Source: Acidobacteria bacterium Ga0074141 | Lineage (GTDB): Bacteria; Acidobacteriota; Blastocatellia; Pyrinomonadales; Pyrinomonadaceae | Length of the DNA stretch: 64,000 bases | NCBI GenBank assembly: GCA_001464665.1 | Contig: LNDP01000024.1 | Location: forward strand, 1 to 64,000 | Direction of reading: 5' to 3' | Shown here: in pieces, positions 7,412 through 14,754 of the stretch | Numbering within the stretch: the first letter of the stretch is position 1 | Layout of the letters: each line of letters begins with the position of its first letter | Made by a program: the position numbers and the translations under genes | Notes under the pieces: model-generated | The model's input: only the letters and a program-made list of their open reading frames with translations | Told to the model about the DNA's origin: nothing | Database searches by the model: none

Positions 7412-7799
7412 TCGCTATCTCCTTTCTCAGTTTTTCCAAAAGTCGCATCGCCTGCCGCAGCTCGTAGCCGAACGGGCTGCGGTTCCGGTCGTATGACCGC
7501 TGCAGGATCTCGCGGACCTTTTCCGGATGCCTTGCCCGCCACCGCTTCGTTCGCTCGTACTGCTTTGCGTAGAAGGCCTGCGGATCGCGTGTCCGTTTCA
7601 GTTCCCGAGCCCGCTTATCCTCGGCCCGGGCCTTCCCAGGGTTCGCCTGCCGGCGACGGCGACGAGCCGCGTTGCAGATCTCGCGGTTCGCCTTCGAATA
7701 CTCGCGGCCTTTGCGGTTATTGCACGGATGGCAGTAGCCGGCTTTCGAGAATTCTTCTCGGGGTTTTACCTCCCCGCACGCCGGGCATCGTTTCACCAC
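7368..7799 (-). CDS. Basic zinc-ribbon protein, HNH-associated type
   Basis: About 143 residues from GTG at 7799, which overlaps the upstream stop and has GGAGG four bases before it. The N-terminus is a CPACG...CHPC zinc ribbon with 'EFSKAGYC', the form found at the start of many phage HNH endonucleases. A long, very Arg/Lys-rich helical stretch follows (ANREICNAARRRRRQ, WRARHPEKVREILQ). I see no His-Asn-His catalytic pattern, so it is called a nucleic-acid-binding protein rather than a nuclease. Confidence 0.65.
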   Translation of the reverse strand: MVKRCPACGEVKPREEFSKAGYCHPCNNRKGREYSKANREICNAARRRRRQANPGKARAEDKRARELKRTRDPQAFYAKQYERTKRWRARHPEKVREILQRSYDRNRSPFGYELRQAMRLLEKLRKEIANAKEQDRGSSQPVV

Positions 7800-8173
7800 A
7801 GATCCTCCGTGTATCGAAACCCCTGAAAGCCGCGTCTGGCTATCGGCTGAGGCGGATAGCTGACCGGAGCTGAGCAGATGACCCACCACTTCGCGGATCG
7901 CTTCATTCCATCCCAACAGTCCAGCTCCCATCCTTCGCCACTTTCAAAGCCGGCGATGTTCATTCGGCAAATGATCTGACCGCCGACGAGGATGTACAGA
8001 TGCAGCACATCGATCTTCGGCCGCTGTGAAAGAGCGACGTAGATGGCGGGGATCTTCCCTTCGTTCAGCGCGTCATAGGACCGCATCATCCTGGTCCGTG
8101 CCGTGCTGTCCAGAGCGTACTGACGAGCCTCACCCGGCAGCGTTCGAATTATTCCGGTCGGTCTGATCATCAT
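7793..8173 (-). CDS. Phage protein, function unknown
   Basis: About 126 residues. GTG-ATG-ATG codons stand in tandem at 8176-8168 after GGTGG, and the exact start is uncertain. The product is globular with Trp/Cys in the second half ('SGEGWELDCWDGMKRSAKWWVICSAP') and no recognisable domain. Its 5' end overlaps the upstream gene by about 45 bases. Confidence 0.55.
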   Translation of the reverse strand: MMIRPTGIIRTLPGEARQYALDSTARTRMMRSYDALNEGKIPAIYVALSQRPKIDVLHLYILVGGQIICRMNIAGFESGEGWELDCWDGMKRSAKWWVICSAPVSYPPQPIARRGFQGFRYTEDLW

Positions 8174-8609
8174 CACTTATTCTCACCACCTTTTCGTTTT
8201 CACTTTCGGCAAGTAGTCCAGTCTGGCCAAGCAGCTTCCCACCCCGAAACAGATACCCGATATCGGCCATCATGTTAGTGAGTGCGTCATGGACAGCGTC
8301 CAAAGGGCCGTCGCCTTTACCGAGCCAGTCGATTGCGACCTCACCCGGCCGTGAGATGTAGCAGGTAAACCCCTGAGTGAAGTCTCCACCCGGATGGCTG
8401 TTGTCGGAGACGCGAAGTCGGCCGCACGGCGAAATAGCCTGATACTGCCAGCCGAGGTTGTCCCAAACGCGGACCGTCCAGTCCGCACCGCACATCGACG
8501 CCACTTCTCTAGCGACCACCAAAACACGGTCGTGCTCCGTTCGCGTGCAGCCCCTCCCACATTGCGGATCACAGTACCGCTCTGATTTGTCGTCGTATTC
8601 AGCCATCAT
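8130..8609 (-). CDS. Phage protein with N-terminal Cys cluster, function unknown
   Basis: About 159 residues starting in an ATGATG overlap with the upstream stop. An N-terminal 'YCDPQCGRGC' triple-Cys motif is followed by an alpha/beta region with 'DWTVRVWDNLGWQYQA' and 'LDAVHDALTNMMADIGYLF'. I do not recognise the family. The Cys cluster suggests metal binding. Confidence 0.6.
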   Translation of the reverse strand: MMAEYDDKSERYCDPQCGRGCTRTEHDRVLVVAREVASMCGADWTVRVWDNLGWQYQAISPCGRLRVSDNSHPGGDFTQGFTCYISRPGEVAIDWLGKGDGPLDAVHDALTNMMADIGYLFRGGKLLGQTGLLAESENEKVVRISDDDQTDRNNSNAAG

Positions 8610-8773
8610 TCGCCCCGCTGCAGGTCCTCTTTCAAACACTCGATCTTGCCCTCGATCTCGGCTTGCAGCTCTTCGAGATTCTCGATCGCCTCATCGATGG
8701 ACACCGAATCGTCGGAGAACAGCGCGTCGATCGCCGCCACTGCGTTTTTGTAAAGTTCTTTATTTTTTGTCAT
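8606..8773 (-). CDS. Small acidic coiled-coil protein
   Basis: 55 residues from the ATG at 8773, preceded by GGAGG; longer starts lack a ribosome site. The product is almost entirely helical and acidic ('IDEAIENLEELQAEIEGKIECLKEDLQ'), with heptad spacing of Leu/Ile. Its 5' end overlaps the upstream gene by 14 bases and its stop overlaps the next ATG. Function unknown. Confidence 0.6.
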   Translation of the reverse strand: MTKNKELYKNAVAAIDALFSDDSVSIDEAIENLEELQAEIEGKIECLKEDLQRGE

Positions 8774-9812
8774 GTTGTTTTTCCTCCGGCACTTCATTCC
8801 ATTCGCGGCCGTCGAGCAGGCGGCCGGATTTGTTTTTGCCGACACGAATCATCCCAAAGGCTCTTGGGCTCATTCCGTTAGAGCTTCCGCTCCGCACAGT
8901 GCCATCGCTATCGAGCCAGCAAGTGTTGTCCGAGTCGGCGTTCCAGCGAACTTGGCACATCGCCAGATTTTCGTCAGAAGCGACGGTCCACTCACCCCAT
9001 TGCTTGAAAAAGAATGGAACGCTTGCCGCCTGGCACTGATCGCGAAGCGACCGCACCCAATCCGGATGCATCGGCCGGGCCTTGCCGCCCGATTCGCCGC
9101 CGACGATGACCCAATTGATTTGCAGATCGGTCATATCGTCCGGGCCTTTTACGTGCCCGTTCAGACAATTCAGGGATACATCCCCAAACCCGTCCTCGTG
9201 TCGGATAATGGCTAAATTGGTTAAATCCACCGGCCCGAGCAGCGGTTCCATACTCAGAAACCGAACGGCTGCCGGTATTTGCAGCAGTTGAGGAATGCGC
9301 TCGTCGGCGGTCTTCTGGTCCTCAACGGATGTTCCGATCCAAAGGTTCTTTGGGAACCTTTCAGCCCTCTCGCCCTTCGGAGTGCATCGCGTCGTCCAAC
9401 GTTCCGGCACGATCTTCATTGCCAGGTGCGGTCGCTTTGTAAGTAAAAGCCAGTCGAGATTGCGCGTCGTCTCGATCAGTTTGAAAAGCCGCCCGCGAGC
9501 CTGCTGGACCGCGAGCCATGCATCGGCGGGCATTGAATCCTCGCCTTCGAAAACATCCGCCAGCGAAGCACAGAAAACGCGGTGCCGTTCGCCGGCCTGC
9601 TCCGCAGCGGCGTTCCATTTCAGCGGCTCTCGCCACATCGCATCCGACGCAACGACGCGCGTCCCGTATTTGCCCCAAATGCCGAGCACGGCCGGGTTTC
9701 GCTTGCTACCGGTGTCGGCGTAGCAGTTATCGCACCCCGCCGAAACCTTCGTGCATCCCCGCCACGGATTGAACGTGTGCGTTGCCCATTCAATTTTTGT
9801 GTTTTCTCCCAT
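8760..9812 (-). CDS. Phage Gp37/Gp68 family protein (DUF5131), Fe-S/radical-SAM-like
   Basis: 350 residues from the ATG at 9812 (GGAGG upstream). Residues 5-31 contain the family signature 'IEWATHTFNPWRGC' and Cys20-x6-Cys27-x2-Cys30-Tyr, a candidate [4Fe-4S] site resembling radical-SAM CxxxCxxC arrangements. Other family motifs are 'LLLTKRP', 'NLWIGTSVEDQ', 'FLSMEPLLGPVDL', 'WVIVGGESG...RPMHPDWVRSLRDQC' and 'PFFFKQWGEW'. Known: the family is widespread in phages and mobile elements, and its substrate is not settled. Full length for the family. Confidence 0.9.
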   Translation of the reverse strand: MGENTKIEWATHTFNPWRGCTKVSAGCDNCYADTGSKRNPAVLGIWGKYGTRVVASDAMWREPLKWNAAAEQAGERHRVFCASLADVFEGEDSMPADAWLAVQQARGRLFKLIETTRNLDWLLLTKRPHLAMKIVPERWTTRCTPKGERAERFPKNLWIGTSVEDQKTADERIPQLLQIPAAVRFLSMEPLLGPVDLTNLAIIRHEDGFGDVSLNCLNGHVKGPDDMTDLQINWVIVGGESGGKARPMHPDWVRSLRDQCQAASVPFFFKQWGEWTVASDENLAMCQVRWNADSDNTCWLDSDGTVRSGSSNGMSPRAFGMIRVGKNKSGRLLDGREWNEVPEEKQHDKK

Positions 9813-9814
9813 CT

Positions 9815-10189
9815 TTACGATTCCTCCGTTATTTCGTCCGGCCATTCTTCTTCTTTCTCGGCCTCTTCGAACCTCTCGTTGCCGGCGAGGATCTCTTTTA
9901 CGACGTCCCTGAGCTCGACGAGACGCTCCCCGACATCATTGCCTTGATGGTCATTCGCGATGATGTCCGTCGCTAAGTTCAGGGCTTCCACGAGCTGGTT
10001 CACCGTTGCCGCTTCGACGTCCCGCTGTTCGCTAAGAGCCGTGTATGCTTTGTCCTTATTGGCCATCAGCTTGCGCTGCTCCTCGATCACCTTTTTCTGC
10101 TCGCAGTTCAGGTTGTCCGACACCTTCGCCACGATCCAGAACACGACCGCGAGTGTGCCCAGGCACAATTCCATCAACGTAAATGTCAT
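9815..10189 (-). CDS. Membrane-anchored coiled-coil phage protein
   Basis: 124 residues from the ATG at 10189, which overlaps the upstream TGA. One N-terminal membrane segment (about residues 5-24, MELCLGTLAVVFWIVAKV), then a long coiled coil ('CEQKKVIEEQRKLMANKDKAYTAL') and an acidic tail. The layout resembles an Rz/spanin-like or holin-associated protein in shape only; its place in the replication operon does not support lysis. Function unknown. Confidence 0.6.
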   Translation of the reverse strand: MTFTLMELCLGTLAVVFWIVAKVSDNLNCEQKKVIEEQRKLMANKDKAYTALSEQRDVEAATVNQLVEALNLATDIIANDHQGNDVGERLVELRDVVKEILAGNERFEEAEKEEEWPDEITEES

Positions 10190-10494
10190 AGCTCGTTCTC
10201 CGCTAATTTCCAGACCGGAATGTTCGGGCATTGTTTGGCGACCACCGCCACCCTTTCCGCAGCCTCCGGCGTCCCGCGGATATCGACGACCGGACCGACG
10301 AGGAGCTGTTCGCGGTGAGATAATCGACGGCGAAGGTGCACGGCGATCTCCGTTACGTCCATCCATTCCCCGAGCTTCGCGTCACCGACGCCGGCAAGAG
10401 CTCGGACTGCGGCATTGCGAAGCTCCCATGCGTCGAGGGCCTTTGCCCTGCCTAAGCTTGCTGAGGCGTGCCAGACCGGCCCGCCGAAGTTCAC
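10186..10494 (-). CDS. Small phage protein, function unknown
   Basis: 102 residues, GTG start, beginning just after the preceding gene's stop and ending in an ATGA overlap with the next. The sequence looks globular and helical ('AWELRNAAVRALAGVGDAKLGEWMDVTEIAVHLRRRLS'), with no Cys motif or membrane segment. Family not recognised. Confidence 0.5.
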   Translation of the reverse strand: MNFGGPVWHASASLGRAKALDAWELRNAAVRALAGVGDAKLGEWMDVTEIAVHLRRRLSHREQLLVGPVVDIRGTPEAAERVAVVAKQCPNIPVWKLAENEL

Positions 10495-10500
10495 TTCCAG

Positions 10501-10635
10501 TCACTCGTACCCGGAGTTGACGGAAAGCACGATGCTGATCCGCCCCTTGTTGGTCAGATAGCGAAATGCCGGCCTAAGAGTTTCCGTCGCCAACCGACAG
10601 TGGTTGCGAATTGCGATTTCCTGATGTCTGTTCAT
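10501..10635 (-). CDS. Short phage peptide, translationally coupled
   Basis: 44 residues, ATG at 10635 overlapping the stop of the VRR-NUC gene (ATGA). Basic, with 'RHQEIAIRNHCRLATETLRPAFRYL'. It is too short to classify. The chain of ATGA junctions before and after it is the main reason to accept it. Confidence 0.45.
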   Translation of the reverse strand: MNRHQEIAIRNHCRLATETLRPAFRYLTNKGRISIVLSVNSGYE

Positions 10636-11084
10636 CGTTTCGTCCTCAAGCCAACGGGTTCGCCTCGTTGGAGCTTTATTCCCAAATACCAATCAGTAAA
10701 GTCGAGGGCTTCGTCGAGAGAATAAGCAACCTCAACTCTGTTGTTCTCCGACCGCAGATAGGCGATGTACTTCTCTTGATCGGCCGTCAGCGTGTTCTTG
10801 CCGTATTTCAGCTCGATCCATCCCGCGTGGTAGCCGTGGCGAGCGGCCGGAATGTGAATATCCGGCCTGCCCCTTGCCATCCCCGAAGCTTTTTGTTTGC
10901 CCGCCGTCGCACGCAGCTTGTAAGCGCCTTCGCCGTTGCTGCGGATATAGTCGAGGACCGGTGAAAGACTGAGGTCAAACCGCACGATCCGAAAATAGGT
11001 TATCTGTAGATTTTCCTCGTGCTGCGTTCGCTTTTGCTTCGGCTTCTCGCCTTTCAGCAGTTCCCGGTATTCTGTGATCTTCAT
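10632..11084 (-). CDS. VRR-NUC domain nuclease
   Basis: 150 residues. The PD-(D/E)xK core is visible: 'KASGMARGRPDIHIP' with G-R-P-D at 72-75, then E91-L-K93, then Q103 in 'TADQEKYIAYL'. Known: VRR-NUC is the PD-(D/E)xK nuclease fold of FAN1 and of many stand-alone phage proteins, some of which resolve Holliday junctions. The stand-alone size is normal for phages. Its start overlaps the upstream stop (ATGA). It probably handles branched replication or recombination intermediates (inference). Confidence 0.85.
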   Translation of the reverse strand: MKITEYRELLKGEKPKQKRTQHEENLQITYFRIVRFDLSLSPVLDYIRSNGEGAYKLRATAGKQKASGMARGRPDIHIPAARHGYHAGWIELKYGKNTLTADQEKYIAYLRSENNRVEVAYSLDEALDFTDWYLGIKLQRGEPVGLRTKR

Positions 11085-11659
11085 GCGGTCTGCAGTGCCT
11101 GCCTTTCAAGTGAGTTTTGGAGTCCGTCGAGGACGGCGCGTTTTTCGGCGATGAACAGTTCTTTCAGCGTCCGGCCGTCGAACCGCTGCTTGATCACATC
11201 GTTGAGAATTCTTTTCTCGCCGAGCTCCTTCCAAAGACGGAAGATCTCTTGATTAAGCCGCTCGTGCTCGGCCATCGGTTCCTGATCCGGCGTGAACTTC
11301 TCTTGCTGATGCCCGTTCTGATGCCCGTTGCCGTGATGTTCGACTTTGTGGTCGTACTCGACCGGCTGGCCGACGATGTCGGTCCATCGCTCGTTCTGCT
11401 TGTAGTAAAGAGCACCTTCGGGCTTCTTGTAGATGCCGAGCTGCGACTTGTGCTTTACGCCGTCTGAGACGCAGATGATCTCGTAATAATCGTCGTCCGT
11501 TTTCGTTCGGCGATGCTTGAGCGTGACCATCGCTCCGCAGACCGGACACGCCTGCGGAATGGATCCCCAAAACGACGCCTGCTCGAAGATCTGCGTCGCG
11601 GTGTCGCCTTCGATGTGAACCTCAAAGGCCGGATGTTTCAATATCAGTTTCGTTCCCAT
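11081..11659 (-). CDS. Phage protein with CPVCG zinc motif, function unknown
   Basis: 192 residues from the ATG at 11659 after AGGAG. The N-terminal half is beta-rich ('LILKHPAFEVHIEGDTATQIFEQASFW'), followed by CPVCG and a later Cys (CVSDGVKH), a probable zinc site. A His/Gly/Asn-rich linker (HHGNGHQNGHQQ) and a C-terminal helical segment follow. Family not recognised. It is translationally coupled to the VRR-NUC gene. Confidence 0.6.
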   Translation of the reverse strand: MGTKLILKHPAFEVHIEGDTATQIFEQASFWGSIPQACPVCGAMVTLKHRRTKTDDDYYEIICVSDGVKHKSQLGIYKKPEGALYYKQNERWTDIVGQPVEYDHKVEHHGNGHQNGHQQEKFTPDQEPMAEHERLNQEIFRLWKELGEKRILNDVIKQRFDGRTLKELFIAEKRAVLDGLQNSLERQALQTA

Positions 11660-11778
11660 TTGCTTTCTCCTGCGGTGTTCGGTCGGGCCGGTTACCCGGC
11701 CCGCCGTCGCCACTGCTTTTTTGTTAAGAAGACGGAGTTCGGCGGTTCGGGGGCATCGCCGATGTTGCCCATACGAAG

Positions 11779-11862
11779 CTATCGCTTCCACGTGCAGCCG
11801 AGCGTTCGCGCAAGCAAGGCTGCAAAGACCACGATCGCGATCACTTTGGCCAATTCCTTCAT
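11779..11862 (-). CDS. 27-residue membrane peptide
   Basis: ATG at 11862 lies in an ATGA overlap with the upstream stop. The peptide starts MKELAKVIAIVVFAALLA and ends ...CTWKR: one hydrophobic helix with charged ends. It is supported only by the overlap and the membrane-helix pattern. An alternative is that this is non-coding spacer. Confidence 0.4.
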   Translation of the reverse strand: MKELAKVIAIVVFAALLARTLGCTWKR

Positions 11863-12635
11863 CCCTTCTGTTCTCCCGCCCACTGCTGGATGTAGTCGAC
11901 GAGCTCGAAGATCTTCTCGATCTCGGCCCGCTTGCAGTCGAACAGGTTGCCGGACGTTCCGATCGCGATCTTTATCGCTCCGACCTGGCAGCTCAGCGCC
12001 ATCGTAGCGGACGGTATTTCTTCCGCTTCCTTGATTTCGAGGAACCGCACCAGCCCGTTCGCGGGAGCGGGTTCGCCGGGCGGCGTGTACGGGATCGTGA
12101 GCAGGTCCGGCACAGGTCTGCGTTTCGCGAAGTCCAAAACCTCTTCGGTCGGGGTGGGGTCCGCATCGGTCAATGCAGCGGCCGATGCGGACCGTTTGGA
12201 GGGACGTTTAGGCGGCTTCGTGGCCACCAATAGCTCGACGCCTTTCGCCTCGGCATCGCGAAACTTTGCGTCGGTCTTGCGAAGCAGCGACCAATACGAG
12301 TTCGACATTCCGTAGGCCTTTGCTCTGGCGGTTGCGGTCGTGTGCTGCGAGCTGACCAGCGTCACGCGGTCGTAATCGATGCCGGGCTTCCGCTCGAATT
12401 CGACCTCGATCTTGCCGCCACCGATCCGCCAAAAACGGACCGGCTTTTCGCCCGGGCGGAAGAACGCGGTCAGGTCACCGTTGGACTCTTTGAAGATCTT
12501 TTCTTCGTTGACCAATTCTTCAAGCAGGTCGTCTATCTCGACGCTCCGATCGATGCCGCAAAAATGCTTGATGCCCGGCAGTGTCCGGTAGCCATCAGCC
12601 AGAGCCTTCAATACCTGAGTTTCAAAGTTATCCAT
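11859..12635 (-). CDS. Phage protein, function unknown
   Basis: About 258 residues from the ATG at 12635; a GTG at 12644 overlaps the upstream TGA (GTGA) and is equally possible. The N-terminal 60 residues look like a winged-helix-type helical domain ('FETQVLKALADGYRTLPGIKHFCGIDRSVEIDDLLEELVNEEKIF'-like). Next come a middle region with 'DAKFRDAEAKGVELLVA', a basic Ser/Ala-rich linker and a C-terminal alpha/beta part. No enzyme motif is visible. It may be a DNA-binding protein (inference). Confidence 0.6.
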   Translation of the reverse strand: MDNFETQVLKALADGYRTLPGIKHFCGIDRSVEIDDLLEELVNEEKIFKESNGDLTAFFRPGEKPVRFWRIGGGKIEVEFERKPGIDYDRVTLVSSQHTTATARAKAYGMSNSYWSLLRKTDAKFRDAEAKGVELLVATKPPKRPSKRSASAAALTDADPTPTEEVLDFAKRRPVPDLLTIPYTPPGEPAPANGLVRFLEIKEAEEIPSATMALSCQVGAIKIAIGTSGNLFDCKRAEIEKIFELVDYIQQWAGEQKG

Positions 12636-12640
12636 AATTT

Positions 12641-13198
12641 TCACCCAATTGTCCGGAGAGGCCCGTAGTTTCCCGCACTTGATGCACGAGCCTCCCCGGT
12701 CGCGGCGGAAGGTGTGATCCCGCCGTTCTCAAGCGACACGGCAGCCGAACGCAACCGGTCGAAAGTTGTCTGCATTTCCGCGATCATTGCGCGGCACTCG
12801 GCACTGTCGGCAGCAAGGAACGCAAGCCGCAGTTGGCCGAGTAACGCGTTCAGCTGCTCGGCGTGCGGCCAGAATGCTGCGGGAGCTTCGCCCTCGCCGG
12901 CCAGCTTGGCAGCCCACTCCGGCCACGAGGCGACCTCGTCGGCAAGCACTTGGCTATTCGTGCCGGGTGCGAACACGACGGCGCAGTAGAGAACGAACAA
13001 GTTCTCAAGTGCCCCCGGTCGACGTACGTCCTCGTCCTGGCCGACCAGGCGATAGATCTGTTGCCGGCTATAGTTCCGGCCCTTTATCTCATTCAGGTTT
13101 CGCAGAATGTGGTGAGCGTGCCCCAATATCGCCTTTCGGCCGATCTTGGGAAGCGCTTCCTGCTTTGCCTTGATCGCTGCTAAAATTCGTGCTCCCAT
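12641..13198 (-). CDS. Phage protein, function unknown
   Basis: 185 residues. The N-terminus includes 'ILGHAHHILRNLNEIKGRNYSRQQIYRLVG', a possible DNA-binding helical unit. The rest is helical and Ala-rich, ending in a Ser/Gly tail. Only a weak purine-rich ribosome site is seen. Translation is coupled to the next gene by a GTGA overlap. Family not recognised. Confidence 0.55.
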   Translation of the reverse strand: MGARILAAIKAKQEALPKIGRKAILGHAHHILRNLNEIKGRNYSRQQIYRLVGQDEDVRRPGALENLFVLYCAVVFAPGTNSQVLADEVASWPEWAAKLAGEGEAPAAFWPHAEQLNALLGQLRLAFLAADSAECRAMIAEMQTTFDRLRSAAVSLENGGITPSAATGEARASSAGNYGPLRTIG

Positions 13199-13264
13199 GG
13201 TTACAAAATCCCCCCTTGTTACCTTTTTTCGTTCTCCCGATGCTCTTAACCTGTTGGTGCTGTG

Positions 13265-13519
13265 TCAGAGCAGATAAATCATAGTGAACGCAAACCCCAA
13301 TGTGATCGCCATTGCTATCGCCGCCGATGCCGCGAGGAGCTTCAGGTCTTTCAATTGCTCGACGCGGGCGAGACGCCGGGCGACGACCTCGCGGCATTTG
13401 AAGCAGAGCTGGCCGGAAGCCGGCACGCGGACGTTCGCACAGCCGCCGCAGGTTCGCGAGAACACGACGACGTTCTTGGCGTTGCGGAAGTGGCGGTTCT
13501 TTTCGAGTTTGCTGTTCAT
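13265..13519 (-). CDS. Zinc-ribbon protein with C-terminal membrane helix
   Basis: 84 residues. CGGC ... CFKC (about residues 24-42) form a small zinc ribbon, followed by a basic helix and one C-terminal membrane segment (LAASAAIAMAITLGFAFTMIYLL). The start overlaps the upstream TGA. Ribbon in the cytoplasm with a tail anchor is the simplest topology (inference). Function unknown. Confidence 0.6.
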   Translation of the reverse strand: MNSKLEKNRHFRNAKNVVVFSRTCGGCANVRVPASGQLCFKCREVVARRLARVEQLKDLKLLAASAAIAMAITLGFAFTMIYLL

Positions 13520-13851
13520 ACTGCCCTCACGTGGCTGAAATGGTCCTGCCGCTCGTCAAGCTCTGCGGCCGCGATGATGTGGACGCATTTATCGTGCGGA
13601 TCACAACTGCAATCGGCTCGGCGTCGGCCGCGGATCGGTCCGTATATGCGGACCATGAAGCCCTTGCGGGCGATCTTGTCGTTGACGCAGAACTGCCGGT
13701 ATCCGGCGATGCGTCGCGAAAGAAAATGTGCCTTCACGTTCGCGGAGCCTTCGGACAGATCAGCGAGACGCCGCTTTCGGCACTCAGGCCCGATGCCGGC
13801 TGCGATCGCTGCCGGGTCCTTCAATGTGCGGTTGCACTTTCTGCATTTCAT
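13516..13851 (-). CDS. DUF6011-like zinc ribbon with SWIM-like motif
   Basis: 111 residues. The N-terminus 'CRKCNRTLKDP...GIGPEC' is the pattern of DUF6011-type ribbons found in phage and actinobacterial proteins. Near the C-terminus 'CSCDPHDKCVHI' matches the SWIM zinc-finger layout CxCx(n)CxH. Both are nucleic-acid- or protein-binding modules. Combining them in one small phage protein fits a regulatory or adaptor role (inference). Confidence 0.65.
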   Translation of the reverse strand: MKCRKCNRTLKDPAAIAAGIGPECRKRRLADLSEGSANVKAHFLSRRIAGYRQFCVNDKIARKGFMVRIYGPIRGRRRADCSCDPHDKCVHIIAAAELDERQDHFSHVRAV

Positions 13852-13870
13852 TTTGTTTCTCCTTTTTGGG

Positions 13871-14113
13871 TTATCGGCTTCCGAACTGTCGGATCCGAGC
13901 AGCCATTCCTCTCGAAAGGCTTGCTTGGCGTCCGTAGCTTCGCGGTGCTGTCAGTTCGTTCGCCAGGCTGTTCAGGTCGGCAAGCCGTACCTTCTCGCGT
14001 TTGCCGTCCGGGATCTTCGGCAGTCGCTTGACCGCCGCGGTGCAGGACTCATACGAAAGCCCGGTCTGCTCACGGAGCGCTCGGATGGCTGCCGTTTGGC
14101 TTACGGTCCTCAT
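13871..14113 (-). CDS. Small helical phage protein, function unknown
   Basis: 80 residues from the ATG at 14113, which overlaps the upstream TGA. N-terminal helix-turn-helix-like stretch 'TAAIRALREQTGLSYESCTAAVKRL' and a basic C-terminus. It follows the ribbon-helix-helix regulator and may be a second small DNA-binding protein, but that is only suggested by charge and helices. Confidence 0.55.
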   Translation of the reverse strand: MRTVSQTAAIRALREQTGLSYESCTAAVKRLPKIPDGKREKVRLADLNSLANELTAPRSYGRQASLSRGMAARIRQFGSR

Positions 14114-14319
14114 GGCTGTTCCACCTCCGCAGGCGGGTTGAAGGCCGGATGGGTGCTTTCGATCTGGGCGATCTTTTCCCACAAGGCCTCGCGGACGATC
14201 GACGACATTGACAGGTCTGCCCGTTTCGCTGTCGATTGCAGCCGAGCGATCAGCGTCGGCTCAAGTCGAGCGTTGAACATCTTCTTTCCTGTACCGTTGG
14301 TTTCTGTTTGTTGGTCCAT
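14110..14319 (-). CDS. Ribbon-helix-helix regulator (Arc/CopG-like)
   Basis: 69 residues from the ATG at 14319 (GGAGG upstream). The core 'NARLEPTLIARLQSTAKRADLSMSSIVREALWEKI' has the beta strand plus two helices of RHH DNA-binding dimers. It is the first gene of the main leftward operon, directly behind a promoter with an inverted repeat, the usual place for an autoregulator. Confidence 0.8.
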   Translation of the reverse strand: MDQQTETNGTGKKMFNARLEPTLIARLQSTAKRADLSMSSIVREALWEKIAQIESTHPAFNPPAEVEQP

Positions 14320-14328
14320 GAGGGTTCC

Positions 14329-14375
14329 TCCGTAATGCATATTGCTTGCTGTTGTATATACATTTGCATTACGGA
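14329..14375. promoter_or_regulatory. Inverted repeat in leader of leftward operon, probable operator
   Basis: Perfect 11-bp arms TCCGTAATGCA (14329-14339) and TGCATTACGGA (14365-14375), 25 bp apart, lying between the -10 and the first start codon, with the left arm reaching the Shine-Dalgarno. The sequence differs from the palindrome at 3739-3759 but holds the same position relative to an almost identical promoter. Confidence 0.6.
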
Positions 14376-14380
14376 TTAAG

Positions 14381-14421
14381 ATGATAAACGCTGTGTCAAG
14401 CATTTGTCAAGCATTTGTCAA
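14381..14421 (-). promoter_or_regulatory. Main leftward promoter with three 11-bp repeats over -35
   Basis: Minus-strand TTGACA (14410-14405) and TATCAT (14386-14381) are 18 bp apart. The -35 hexamer lies within three tandem copies of TGTCAAGCATT at exactly 11-bp period (14394, 14405, 14416), so TTGACA occurs three times on one face of the helix. This gives either alternative -35 elements or a cooperative operator. Confidence 0.75.
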
Positions 14422-14475
14422 GCAGAAAGTTATCGGAGGGATAGCGCGTCGTTCATCAGGCGCTATACGATTCGG

Positions 14476-14745
14476 ATGATGAAGAAAACGAGGATAGTAA
14501 ATGTCCGCCTCGCTCCCGAGGTTCACGACGATTTCAGATTGGCGTGCGAGCTTCGCGGAGCGTCGATGTCGGCACTCCTCCATCAATTCATTTTTCGAGT
14601 AATCCGGGAAGAAAGAGACGCAGCTCCTTCTGCGTTCGAACAAGCCAAAACGCCGCGGACGAAAACACCATCGCCGGGCGTGCGGTTTGGGGGCACGGTC
14701 ATGGCACGTACTGAAGGATCGTCTGGAAAGCGCAGGACGGGCTAA
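14476..14745 (+). CDS. Ribbon-helix-helix protein transcribed divergently
   Basis: 89 residues from the ATG at 14476 or 14479. 'RIVNVRLAPEVHDDFRLACELRGASMSALLHQFIFRVIREE' is an RHH domain, followed by a Pro/Thr/Gly-rich basic tail. No clear Shine-Dalgarno is present; TATACGAT lies about ten bases upstream, so translation could be leaderless. Its divergent position opposite the leftward operon makes it a candidate for the regulator that decides between the two transcription directions (inference). Confidence 0.65.
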   Translation: MMKKTRIVNVRLAPEVHDDFRLACELRGASMSALLHQFIFRVIREERDAAPSAFEQAKTPRTKTPSPGVRFGGTVMARTEGSSGKRRTG

Positions 14746-14754
14746 GTTTGCAGG

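Noticed and set aside
10501-10635. Longer start at 10692 for the short phage peptide
   Set aside because: No ribosome site, and it would overlap the VRR-NUC gene by 61 bases instead of forming the ATGA junction seen elsewhere in the operon.
13262-14335. 357-codon open frame on the + strand
   Set aside because: Antisense to four small genes with ribosome sites and zinc or RHH motifs.
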